Part shown: one piece after another, positions 1 to 4,540 of the stretch
Layout of the letters: every line of letters starts with the position of its first letter
Numbering within the stretch: position 1 is the stretch's first letter
Assembly (NCBI GenBank): GCA_016867695.1
Contig: VGIY01000189.1
Span: 1 to 5,438, forward strand
Length of the DNA: 5,438 nucleotides
Reading direction: 5' to 3'
DNA from: Candidatus Eiseniibacteriota bacterium
GTDB taxonomy: Bacteria > Eisenbacteria > RBG-16-71-46 > CAIMUX01 > WJJG01
Program-made: the position numbers and the translations under genes
The notes under the pieces: generated by a model
The model's input: the letters and a program-made list of their open reading frames with translations, nothing else
The model's database searches: none
Told to the model about the DNA's origin: nothing

Positions 1-279
1 GACATAGGCCTCGGTCTCCACCAGCGGCTCGATGTTCTCCCCGGGCGAGACTTCCGCGAACCCATCGGCGCGGGCGGCATCGGTCCAGCCCGGATCTCCG
101 AGCCGGCCGTCGATCTGGATGTCGCCGGCCGCTCGCGAGACGGTCAACGCGGGCTCGAAGACGGGCTGGAAGGCGTCCGCCGAGGCGGCGGCGAAGAGAA
201 GCGGGGCGGCGAGGAGCAAGGCGCCGAGGAGCGAAGAAGCCGAATGCCCGGTCCTGCCTGGAGCGAATGGCAAGTGCAT
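1..279 (-). CDS. Exported CBM9-like / DUF5916-type protein, N-terminal part
   Basis: The frame opens at the ATG at 279 and stays open for 93 codons to the window edge, so only the N-terminus is present. Residues 1-35 form a signal peptide: a short polar start, a Leu/Ala-rich core (about 16-32) and a probable cleavage site near ASA-DA. The mature part contains DIQIDGRLGDPGW (53-65), then an alternating region ending ENIEPLVETEAYV. This is the usual opening of the carbohydrate-binding family 9-like domain found at the start of DUF5916 outer-membrane-associated proteins, where an xxDGxLxDPxW motif is followed by a PGxN..P..ET strand. A GAGGTGG ribosome-binding site lies at 283-289, three bases from the ATG, and supports this start. 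The gene probably binds sugars or other ligands outside the cytoplasm. Whether the DUF5916 barrel follows cannot be seen. It is transcribed in the same direction as the sigma-factor pair upstream but lies 444 bp away, so it is probably a separate unit. Confidence 0.82.
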   Translation of the reverse strand, partial: MHLPFAPGRTGHSASSLLGALLLAAPLLFAAASADAFQPVFEPALTVSRAAGDIQIDGRLGDPGWTDAARADGFAEVSPGENIEPLVETEAYV

Positions 280-558
280 GAGCCACCTCGTCGGGTCTTG
301 CGCCGGGCCGGCGCCCGGTCGCCCAAGGAGGCGCGGGACGAGGGCCCGATCGATGCCTGGTCGCGCGAGCGGGACCGGCGGAAGGCAGATCCAACGCATC
401 GCACGACGCAACTACGACCAACGGGGAGGTTTGTTCGCTGTCCGATCGCCGGCGGCGGCCCGCCTCGCGGGGCGATCACTACCGGGGCAGCGATCGGCGG
501 GGGGCGCCCATCGACTGCCGAAGTAAGATTGTCGTGCGCGGGGGGCGGGAACGCAACG

Positions 559-678
559 GGAGACGCCCGCGGAAGCGCCTGCGGAGACGCCCGCGCAAAC
601 GCCCGCGGCGACGCCCGCAGGGGCGCTCGCAGAGACACTCGCGGGGGCGCTCGGCAGAGACGCTCGGCAGGGAATCGC
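559..678. repeat. Degenerate 12-bp tandem repeat, about 9-10 units
   Basis: Reading the plus strand in steps of 12 from 559 gives ggagacgcccgc, ggaagcgcctgc, ggagacgcccgc, gcaaacgcccgc, ggcgacgcccgc, aggggcgctcgc, agagacactcgc, gggggcgctcgg and cagagacgctcg, with a poor tenth unit to 678. The consensus is about ggagacgcycgc. The first and third units are identical, and the right half drifts to a gctcgc variant. The period is a multiple of three, so any frame through it gives a 4-residue repeat (for example Ala-Gly-Val-Ser on the minus strand). No start, ribosome-binding site or domain makes a coding role convincing. Confidence 0.8.
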
Positions 679-690
679 TCGACGGGGAAC

Positions 691-709
691 GGGGGCCGCG
701 AGCGCCCCC
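691..709 (-). terminator. GC-rich hairpin after the anti-sigma gene
   Basis: Arms GGGGGC (691-696) and GCCCCC (704-709) pair perfectly around a 7-base loop, 15 bases past the stop codon of the anti-sigma-like gene. The position fits a transcription end for the sigma/anti-sigma pair. There is no T-tract after the stem, so it is not a canonical intrinsic terminator. It may instead be a 3'-end stabilising stem or act with Rho. Confidence 0.35.
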
Positions 710-723
710 GCTCCCCCCAGCTC

Positions 724-1053
724 CTAGAACCCGCCCCGGAACAGCATCACCATCGCGCCCGACAGGGCCAGGAGCAGGAGCACGCCTCCCACCCCCACGG
801 CTCCCGCGATGATCCGGAGCTTCATCCGGGCGCGCTGCTGGGCCGCCTCGAGCAGACGCAGTTCCGCGTCGGGCGAGAGCCGCGGCGCGGCGAACCCCGG
901 GGCCAGGCGCTCCGTCTCACGAAGCGTCGCGGCAAACTCCCCGTCTCCGGCCAGGAACCCCTCGACCAGCACTCGGGTGTCCCGGCTCGCCTCGCCGGAG
1001 CGATAGAGCGGATAGAGGTCGCTGACCACATCTCGCGTCACTTCGAGTCTCAT
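724..1053 (-). CDS. Putative membrane anti-sigma factor, one TM helix
   Basis: This 109-residue protein begins at an ATG inside the ATGA that ends the ECF sigma gene, so the two are translationally coupled, sigma first. Residues 1-50 contain VSDLYPLYRSGEASRDTR (10-27), which resembles the D-L-x-P-L-Y-x-x-G-E-A-S segment at the start of zinc-finger-like (ZAS/zf-HC2-type) anti-sigma factors. The protein has no Cys, and the HxxxCxxC zinc ligands are absent. Residues 51-78 are charged and helical. Residues 80-105 form one hydrophobic segment (IIAGAVGVGGVLLLLALSGA and onward), leaving only about four residues (RGGF) beyond the membrane. The inferred role is to hold the neighbouring sigma factor at the inner membrane. 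With no extracytoplasmic domain, it cannot sense an envelope signal by itself. The assignment rests on gene order, topology and the short motif. An unrelated small membrane protein is the alternative. Confidence 0.68.
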   Translation of the reverse strand: MRLEVTRDVVSDLYPLYRSGEASRDTRVLVEGFLAGDGEFAATLRETERLAPGFAAPRLSPDAELRLLEAAQQRARMKLRIIAGAVGVGGVLLLLALSGAMVMLFRGGF

Positions 1054-1538
1054 GGCTTCTTCTCCTTCTCTCGCAGCGCCTCCGCCAGTCGCAGGCGCGC
1101 GCGATGGACCCTGACCCTCGCCGCGGCGACCGAGATGCCGAGCGAGGCGGCAACCTCGTCGTAGGGCAACTCCTGGTCGACGCGCAGCAGCAGCGCGGCT
1201 CGCTCGCTCTCCGGCACCTCGCCTAGCGCACGCATCGTCGCGTCGAGCCTGGCCTCTCCATCCAGGCGGCGCACCGGATCGAGCTCGGGGGCGGGCGCGT
1301 CGTCGCCCAAGGGGACCTCGCGGAGCCGCCTGCGAAGGCGACTGAGATAGAGGTTGCGGGCGATCGTCAGCAGGTAGGCCCTCGCCGTGCGCGTCTCGAT
1401 GCGCCCGGGGCGCGTCATCAGGCGCACGAAGGTCTCCGAGACGATGTCCTCGGCCGTGCTGCGGTCTCCGCAGAGGCGCCAGGCGAAGCTGAGGATCGCC
1501 GGAGCGTGCTGGCGATAGAGGGCTTCGATCTCCTTCAT
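1050..1538 (-). CDS. ECF-family RNA polymerase sigma factor
   Basis: The 162-residue product has the two-domain build and length of group 4 (ECF) sigma factors. Region 2 spans about 5-73: LYRQHAPAILSFAWRLCGD, then DIVSETFVRL (31-40) and ARAYLLTIARNLYLSRLRRR (52-71), the -10-recognising and core-binding helices. A short acidic linker (about 75-95) follows. Region 4 spans about 97-158, with the helix-turn-helix LPYDEVAASLGISVAAARVR (124-143) followed by VHRARLRLAEAL, which recognises the -35 element. No region 1.1 or 3 is present. The ATG at 1538 is preceded by GGAGG at 1544-1548 with a 5-base gap, which fixes the start. The gene overlaps its downstream neighbour, a probable anti-sigma factor, by four bases. 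Its signal and regulon are unknown. The 5' flank has a GTATCCC direct repeat but no clear self-type promoter. Confidence 0.95.
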   Translation of the reverse strand: MKEIEALYRQHAPAILSFAWRLCGDRSTAEDIVSETFVRLMTRPGRIETRTARAYLLTIARNLYLSRLRRRLREVPLGDDAPAPELDPVRRLDGEARLDATMRALGEVPESERAALLLRVDQELPYDEVAASLGISVAAARVRVHRARLRLAEALREKEKKP

Positions 1539-1552
1539 GACGGCCTCCGATG

Positions 1553-1576
1553 GGGATACTCGCGAGGCAGGGATAC
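1553..1576. repeat. 7-bp direct repeat upstream of the sigma gene
   Basis: GGGATAC occurs at 1553-1559 and again at 1570-1576 (GTATCCC twice in the direction of transcription), a period of 17 bp, directly upstream of the sigma factor's ribosome-binding site. It could be a paired binding site or part of the promoter. Chance remains plausible for a 7-mer. Confidence 0.4.
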
Positions 1577-1641
1577 GTTACGGGGTTTTCCGAGAAGGAG
1601 AGAGGGGAAAGGGGCTCGAAGTCACTGGCGCCAAGTCGCGA

Positions 1642-2043
1642 TCAGCGTTGCGCGCCTCTCGGTTTGCGGGCTCCGGCGTCCCGGACACGGCCGGCGCCGG
1701 AGGCGCGCTGCGGCGCGAGGGTGGCGGCCCGAGTCGGCTGACGAGCAGTGGACCGATCCGAGGATCGGTCCGGGTGCGTGCCCGCAGGGACTTCGACGAC
1801 CGCGTAGAAGTCCACCCCGCGTGCGCTTCTGCGAGGGCTGACGGCAGTCATCAGAGGCCGGGGCGGCTCGACTCCATCTGCCCTGAGTCCGGCGAGGTGA
1901 AGCGTAATCGCTGCCTCGATTCGGCGAAGAGCCGAGTCGAGGGTCTTTCCGGTCGCGACGCAGCCCGGGAGATCGGGCACGGAAGCCCCCCAGTCGCTTT
2001 CGGGATCCCGGCTGATGCGAACCAGATACCGCAGCGCTCTCAT
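1642..2043 (-). CDS. hicB: HicB-family antitoxin with unusual C-terminal extension
   Basis: The start ATG overlaps the hicA stop codon as ATGA, the usual toxin-first hicAB order. Residues 1-88 form the partial RNase H-like fold of HicB: LRYLVRISRDPESDWGASVP (4-23), the signature PDLPGCVATGKTLDSALRRI (23-42), then AITLHLAGLRADG (45-57) and the last strand VDFYAVVEVPAG (77-88). This domain binds and blocks the HicA mRNA interferase. Short HicB proteins end about here and longer ones continue into a helix-turn-helix or ribbon-helix-helix DNA-binding domain. Here residues 89-133 are Arg/Ser/Ala/Pro-rich, have no recognisable DNA-binding motif, and are encoded by DNA containing a perfect 22-bp inverted repeat (1750-1771). 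Either the original C-terminus was replaced or shifted, or the antitoxin lacks its own operator-binding domain. The toxin-binding part looks intact. Confidence 0.9.
   Translation of the reverse strand: MRALRYLVRISRDPESDWGASVPDLPGCVATGKTLDSALRRIEAAITLHLAGLRADGVEPPRPLMTAVSPRRSARGVDFYAVVEVPAGTHPDRSSDRSTARQPTRAATLAPQRASGAGRVRDAGARKPRGAQR
1750..1771. repeat. Perfect 22-bp inverted repeat inside the hicB 3' part
   Basis: Arms GGACCGATCC (1750-1759) and GGATCGGTCC (1762-1771) are exact reverse complements separated by two bases. The repeat begins right after the codons for the end of the conserved HicB fold (VEVPAG). As RNA it would form a tight stem of about nine pairs; as DNA it looks like a dimeric protein-binding site. 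No T-tract follows it on either strand, so a standard terminator is unlikely. Confidence 0.85.
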
Positions 2044-2237
2044 GGTCGCCCTCGCTTCAGGCCCGCCTGACGCATGACGGAGGCCAGCGTTCCCTTCGGA
2101 ATGTCATCGCTCAAATGACCGCTGACAGTGACCCTGCCAGCTCTGCCCGGGTGTTTGAGCTGCCGGTGGCTGCCCCGTGAGACAACGGTGTACCAGCCTT
2201 CTCTTTCAAGAAGGCGGATCAACTCCCGGACCTTCAT
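2040..2237 (-). CDS. hicA: HicA-family toxin, mRNA interferase
   Basis: The 65-residue product has the full length and dsRBD-like layout of HicA toxins, which cleave mRNA and are neutralised by HicB. Visible features are MKVRELIRLLEREGW (1-15, first helix), the catalytic segment SRGSHRQLKHP (20-30) with the family His at position 24, the strand RVTVSGHLSDDIPKGTL and the final helix ASVMRQAGLKRGRP. The conserved G-S-H, P-x-G-T-L and QAGL elements are all present, so the toxin should be active. It precedes hicB with a 4-base ATGA overlap, which couples antitoxin translation to the toxin. No Shine-Dalgarno sequence is seen upstream of the ATG (the bases before it read GGTATCGTCCG). That may mean weak or leader-independent translation, typical restraint for a toxin gene. 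No confident promoter was found. Confidence 0.93.
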   Translation of the reverse strand: MKVRELIRLLEREGWYTVVSRGSHRQLKHPGRAGRVTVSGHLSDDIPKGTLASVMRQAGLKRGRP

Positions 2238-2350
2238 CGGACGATACCAGATCGGGTGACGACCAGGCAGTGGTTCCGTTGCATGGCAGGAGTCGTAGCC
2301 AATCTCGGGCCAGACCCAAGCAGCTCCGGGTTGTGGGAGATCTGCGGCCC

Positions 2351-2552
2351 CTACCGAAGTCGAGCGCGGTCTTTCCGAGCCTCACCCAACCCCGCCTCGA
2401 TCTCCTCCACCGTCGGCAGGATGCTCTCCAGCCGTGCTCCCGGGATTGGCGCGCATACCGAAGGCGCGTTCCCTTGCGGCTCAACCTCTCAAGGAGGGTC
2501 AGGTTGTGGGACCAGGTGTTTGGTGCAGGAGCTTCTTGCACGCTTGTCCGAC
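2351..2552 (-). pseudogene. Frameshifted remnant resembling DUF1016 (YhcG-type) nuclease
   Basis: Three reading frames carry consecutive protein-like pieces on the minus strand. At about 2552-2522 one frame reads CKKLLHQTP. Just after it, at 2514-2428, a second frame reads WSHNLTLLERLSRKGTRLRY followed by ARQSREHGW. Joined, these resemble the conserved core of DUF1016/PDDEXK nuclease-domain proteins, in which a PWSH segment leads to LLxxL, then a YAR-x(5)-HGW motif and a QIES segment. At the HGW point the reading moves to a third frame, ARLESILPTVEEIEAGL with a charged tail ending at a TAG (2351-2353). In-frame stops lie upstream of the first piece (around 2568-2580). The family call is made from memory of its motifs. 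The third piece is not recognised and could come from another gene joined by deletion. Confidence 0.55.
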
Positions 2553-2580
2553 CCGGCCCTGTCGCTGCTACGCTCGTCAT

Positions 2581-2609
2581 CACCTGCGGGGCGAAGCACG
2601 CCGCAGGTG
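2581..2609. repeat. Inverted repeat with 9-bp perfect arms
   Basis: CACCTGCGG (2581-2589) and CCGCAGGTG (2601-2609) are exact reverse complements around an 11-base loop. It lies just upstream of the nuclease-like remnant and is not followed by a T-tract. It may be a leftover regulatory or recombination site. Confidence 0.6.
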
Positions 2610-2676
2610 CACGCCCTTGTTGGGCACCCTGGCCACTGTCGGATGCACTGGGAGCGCATCCTTGCCTTGGATCCGA

Positions 2677-2702
2677 GTCCGCCACCTGCACGGGCGGCGG
2701 AC
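2677..2702 (-). terminator. Stem-loop downstream of the secreted-protein gene
   Basis: GTCCGCC (2677-2683) and GGCGGAC (2696-2702) form a 7-bp stem with a 12-base loop, 33 bases past the stop codon of the secreted-protein gene. The position fits a transcription end, but no run of T follows, so any terminator role is weak. Confidence 0.3.
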
Positions 2703-2735
2703 GCTTCGCCCAGCCCGCCAGCCGCGTTGCCGGAT

Positions 2736-3548
2736 TCAGTCCCGGTACTTCGCCTTGATTGCGCCCCACGTTTCCTTGGCGACCGGCGTCAGCGCCTCAC
2801 TCTCGACTCGAATGTCGTCCACGCTGAGGGAGGTCCAGTCGGCTAGGCCCCAGTAGAAAAGCACGTTGTTGCCCAGGCATACGGCGTTCGGCCTCATGGT
2901 GCTGGCAATGGGACCATGAACGACCTGACCATCGATGGTGACCGTGAACAGGTTCCCGACGCAGGTTAGGCCGTAGTCGTGGAGCTCGGTCGGTGATGGC
3001 GCGTCTGCGATCCTCTCCATCGAGCCACTGAGGAATGAGTAGAGACCATCCGCGCCGATGTGCAGCACGTCGTCTTCAGCGAACGGCGGGGGGGCCACAG
3101 CGGGGTCTGCGCTCTCGACTTCGATCGCGTCGAAGAACGTGCCCCAGGGTGTGACGCGGTCGAAGCGCATGCGCACAGTCAGGGTGAAGTCGCCGGAGGC
3201 CGGGAATGTCGGGCAGGGCCCTGGAAACCGCGTCACCAGGAGGGGAAAGGCCCGCCCATTGGTTGACGAGAGATGAACCAGCCCATCCGACAACGCGGCG
3301 ATTCCGTACGGCGAGTAGGCGGCCACCCCGTGGCATTCGACCCCTTCATCGACCCAGTGGCCAGGCCCACCGGGATAGCTGTCGGCACAGAACCGAGGGC
3401 CGCTGGTCAGGATCTCCGTGCGCCAAACAGAAGGATCCAGGGTCGGCCCATCGAACTGCTCCTCGAAGAAGACCTGAGACTGGGCCGCCGCAGCCGAGCC
3501 GATCGCAAGCAGGCCTGTGAGCGCATAGGCCGTGACACGAGATCTCAT
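2736..3548 (-). CDS. Secreted concanavalin A-like (LamG/GH16-fold) protein
   Basis: The 270-residue product starts with a clear signal peptide (MRSRVTAYALTGLLAIGSAA, likely cut in the AAAAQ region near 20-22). The mature part opens with FFEEQFDGPTLDPSVWRTEI (27-46), the usual first strand of secreted LamG/GH16-like jelly-roll domains. It continues with alternating strands such as GLVHLSSTNG, FTLTVRMRFDRV (121-132) and LFTVTIDGQVVHGP (200-213), and closes with LSVDDIRVESE (241-251). The GH16 catalytic E-x-D-x-x-E signature is not seen (DAIEVESAD lies where it might be expected), so a binding rather than hydrolytic role is more likely. Five Cys (54, 72, 112, 196, 224) could form disulfides outside the cytoplasm. 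The C-terminus ends in KETWGAIKAKYRD, a short Trp-Gly tail after the domain. An AGAGGTG ribosome-binding site at 3553-3559 supports the ATG at 3548. It stands alone, with no partner gene nearby. Confidence 0.85.
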   Translation of the reverse strand: MRSRVTAYALTGLLAIGSAAAAQSQVFFEEQFDGPTLDPSVWRTEILTSGPRFCADSYPGGPGHWVDEGVECHGVAAYSPYGIAALSDGLVHLSSTNGRAFPLLVTRFPGPCPTFPASGDFTLTVRMRFDRVTPWGTFFDAIEVESADPAVAPPPFAEDDVLHIGADGLYSFLSGSMERIADAPSPTELHDYGLTCVGNLFTVTIDGQVVHGPIASTMRPNAVCLGNNVLFYWGLADWTSLSVDDIRVESEALTPVAKETWGAIKAKYRD

Positions 3549-3906
3549 GGGGCACCTCTACATAGGTCCGGGCCTCCGAAGGGAACGCCACCGAAACACG
3601 AGGAGAAGCGGAGGGACGGAAAGCAAGCGAGCACGCTGCGAGTCATCTCCGCCCCCTGGGCTAGAGACGCGCGGTGCGGGCAACTCATGAACCCGGCACC
3701 CGAGAAGCGCTGGCTCCGGTGTGGACGACTCTCGGGAATCATTGCACGACCAGACCATGGCCGGCATCGGGAAACTGATACCCTTGCCCGAGCCGGCTGC
3801 GAAGGGTCTCGGCATGTGCCCAACACTGCCGTTGAGCGGGCGGGGCCGCGCAGCGGACCCGAATCGCTCAAACGGCCTGTCGGATGATCGTACCCGCGCG
3901 GGCCGG
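3549..3906. other. Intergenic region, 358 bp, no gene seen
   Basis: It lies between the secreted-protein gene and higA, both on the minus strand. It should contain the promoter of the former and the end of the higBA transcript. Translations in all frames lack recognisable motifs. A short palindrome CCCGCGCGGG (3893-3902) sits four bases beyond the higA stop and could form a small 3' stem, but no T-tract follows. No convincing promoter or RNA gene was found. Confidence 0.55.
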
Positions 3907-4212
3907 CTACCCAACCCTCTGGTACTGACCGATCTCCCGCTTCAATCGATCCCCCAGACGATCCGACTCGACATCGAGTTCATAGTCCATCTGGAGGCCG
4001 AGCCAGAACTGCGGCGACATCCTGAAGTAGTGCGCCAACCGCAGCGCCGTATCCGCGGTCAGGGCCCGCTTGCCGAGCACGATCTCATTGACGCGACGCG
4101 CAGAGACATGAATGTCGCGAGCGAGCCGGTTCTGGCTCAGCCCCATGGGCTTCAGGAACTCCTCCAGCAGGATCTCTCCGGGGTGGACCGGATCCAGCTT
4201 CTTCTTGGCCAC
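3907..4212 (-). CDS. higA: HigA-family antitoxin, XRE-type HTH
   Basis: The product from the GTG at 4212 is 101 residues, the normal size for HigA/VapI antitoxins. It reads KKLDPVHPGEILLEEFL (3-20), then the XRE helix-turn-helix with LSQNRLARDIHVSARRVNEI (25-44), VLGKRALTADTALRLAHYF (45-63) and the family closing stretch SPQFWLGLQMDYEL (66-79), followed by a charged tail. The GTG start is preferred over an in-frame ATG 26 codons upstream at 4290. The upstream choice would overlap higB by 73 bases and add Arg-rich residues unlike the family. The GTG also has an AGGGGG ribosome-binding site eight bases away. The gap to the higB stop is five bases, so the two form one operon, toxin first. HigA should bind HigB and, with or without it, the palindrome in the promoter at 4524-4533. 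Confidence 0.94.
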   Translation of the reverse strand: MAKKKLDPVHPGEILLEEFLKPMGLSQNRLARDIHVSARRVNEIVLGKRALTADTALRLAHYFRMSPQFWLGLQMDYELDVESDRLGDRLKREIGQYQRVG

Positions 4213-4217
4213 CCTTC

Positions 4218-4505
4218 TCACCCCCTGTGGTAGTCGACAATGTCCACGTCGTGGGCGTCTCCCTCTTCCCAACGAAAGCAGATCCGCCACTGATCGTTGA
4301 TGCGGATGCTGTGTTGTCCCTCCCGGTTGCCTTTCAGAGCCTCAAGACGATTCCCGGGCGGGACGCGCAGGTCCTGCAGCGTCCCTGCGCGATTCAGCAT
4401 CCTGAGCTTCCTCAGCGTCGCCCGCTGGATCTCTGCCGGCCATCCCCTCGCCGGCTGGCGGTTGAAGAGCGACTCCGCATCGCGCGACCGAAAGGACCGG
4501 ATCAT
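4218..4505 (-). CDS. higB: HigB-family toxin, ribosome-dependent mRNA endonuclease
   Basis: The 95-residue product matches the size and pattern of HigB (RelE/ParE superfamily) toxins, which cleave mRNA on the ribosome. It opens MIRSFRSRDAESLFNR, continues with ATLRKLRMLNRAGTLQDL (29-46), then the hallmark VPPGNRLEALKG (48-59), QHSIRINDQWRICFRW (64-79) and the closing strand HDVDIVDYH (85-93). The basic core and terminal Tyr-His pair usual in the family are present, so the toxin looks intact. The N-terminal M-I-x-S-F is the normal family start, supporting the ATG at 4505. No ribosome-binding site lies at usual distance before it, and the promoter's -10 box ends six bases upstream, so translation is probably leaderless. 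HigA follows after five bases. Confidence 0.95.
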   Translation of the reverse strand: MIRSFRSRDAESLFNRQPARGWPAEIQRATLRKLRMLNRAGTLQDLRVPPGNRLEALKGNREGQHSIRINDQWRICFRWEEGDAHDVDIVDYHRG

Positions 4506-4511
4506 GACCGG

Positions 4512-4540
4512 ATTATCCCACCTATGACGTCATGCGTCAA
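4512..4540 (-). promoter_or_regulatory. Strong sigma70-type promoter of higBA
   Basis: On the minus strand TTGACG (4540-4535, -35) is separated by exactly 17 bases from GATAAT (4517-4512, -10), each matching the consensus at five of six positions. The -10 box ends six bases before the higB ATG. A start about seven bases beyond the -10 box would fall on the A of the start codon, giving an mRNA with no leader. Confidence 0.85.
4524..4533. promoter_or_regulatory. Palindromic operator candidate in the higBA promoter
   Basis: ATGACGTCAT is a perfect 10-bp palindrome lying entirely between the -35 and -10 boxes. A dimeric repressor bound here would block RNA polymerase. HigA, whose XRE domain normally represses its own operon, is the obvious candidate. 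The binding itself is inferred. Confidence 0.65.

Larger units (their letters stand above)
280..723. other. Intergenic region, 444 bp, no convincing gene
   Basis: Open frames cross this stretch in several registers, but their translations are Arg/Ala/Pro-rich low-complexity sequence without recognisable motifs, as expected of GC-rich noncoding DNA. It should hold the promoter of the CBM9-like gene and the end of the sigma/anti-sigma transcript. No convincing -35/-10 pair was found. Visible structures are a 12-bp tandem repeat (559-678), a hairpin at 691-709, an inverted repeat with 7-bp arms (GATCGCC at 444-450, GGCGATC at 471-477), and a compact stem with arms CCGGGC/GCCCGG (303-308 and 313-318) about 25 bp upstream of the CBM9-like start. 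Confidence 0.6.
2238..2735. other. Intergenic region, 498 bp, with gene debris and hairpins
   Basis: This gap between the secreted-protein gene and hicA (both minus) contains no intact gene. Open frames cross it on both strands, but their products look random except for the minus-strand remnant described separately (2351-2552). Two inverted repeats lie at 2581-2609 and 2677-2702. A promoter for hicAB is expected near 2240-2290 but no clear -35/-10 pair is visible. Confidence 0.6.

Noticed and set aside
144..638. Minus-strand frame with a repeating RASP-like pattern
   Set aside because: The pattern comes from the 12-bp DNA repeat. The frame overlaps the CBM9-like gene's signal-peptide region in another register and has no ribosome-binding site or domain.
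244..1164. Long plus-strand open frame of 306 codons
   Set aside because: It runs antisense through the anti-sigma-like gene and the 3' part of the sigma gene, and its product is Arg/Gly-rich low complexity. This is a GC-rich shadow frame.
2383..2625. Possible integron attC site (acccaac at 2383-2389, gttgggc at 2619-2625)
   Set aside because: The core-like 7-mers are about 240 bp apart, longer than usual attC sites. They are common in GC-rich DNA and are not linked by a folded inverted repeat.
2206..2769. Minus-strand 187-codon frame across the intergenic gap
   Set aside because: Only its middle (about residues 86-114) resembles a protein family, and the similarity continues in other frames. 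It is treated as a pseudogene remnant rather than a gene.
4213..4290. Upstream ATG start for higA, adding 26 residues
   Set aside because: It would overlap higB by 73 bases and add an Arg-rich stretch absent from the family. The GTG at 4212 has a good ribosome-binding site and gives the normal length.
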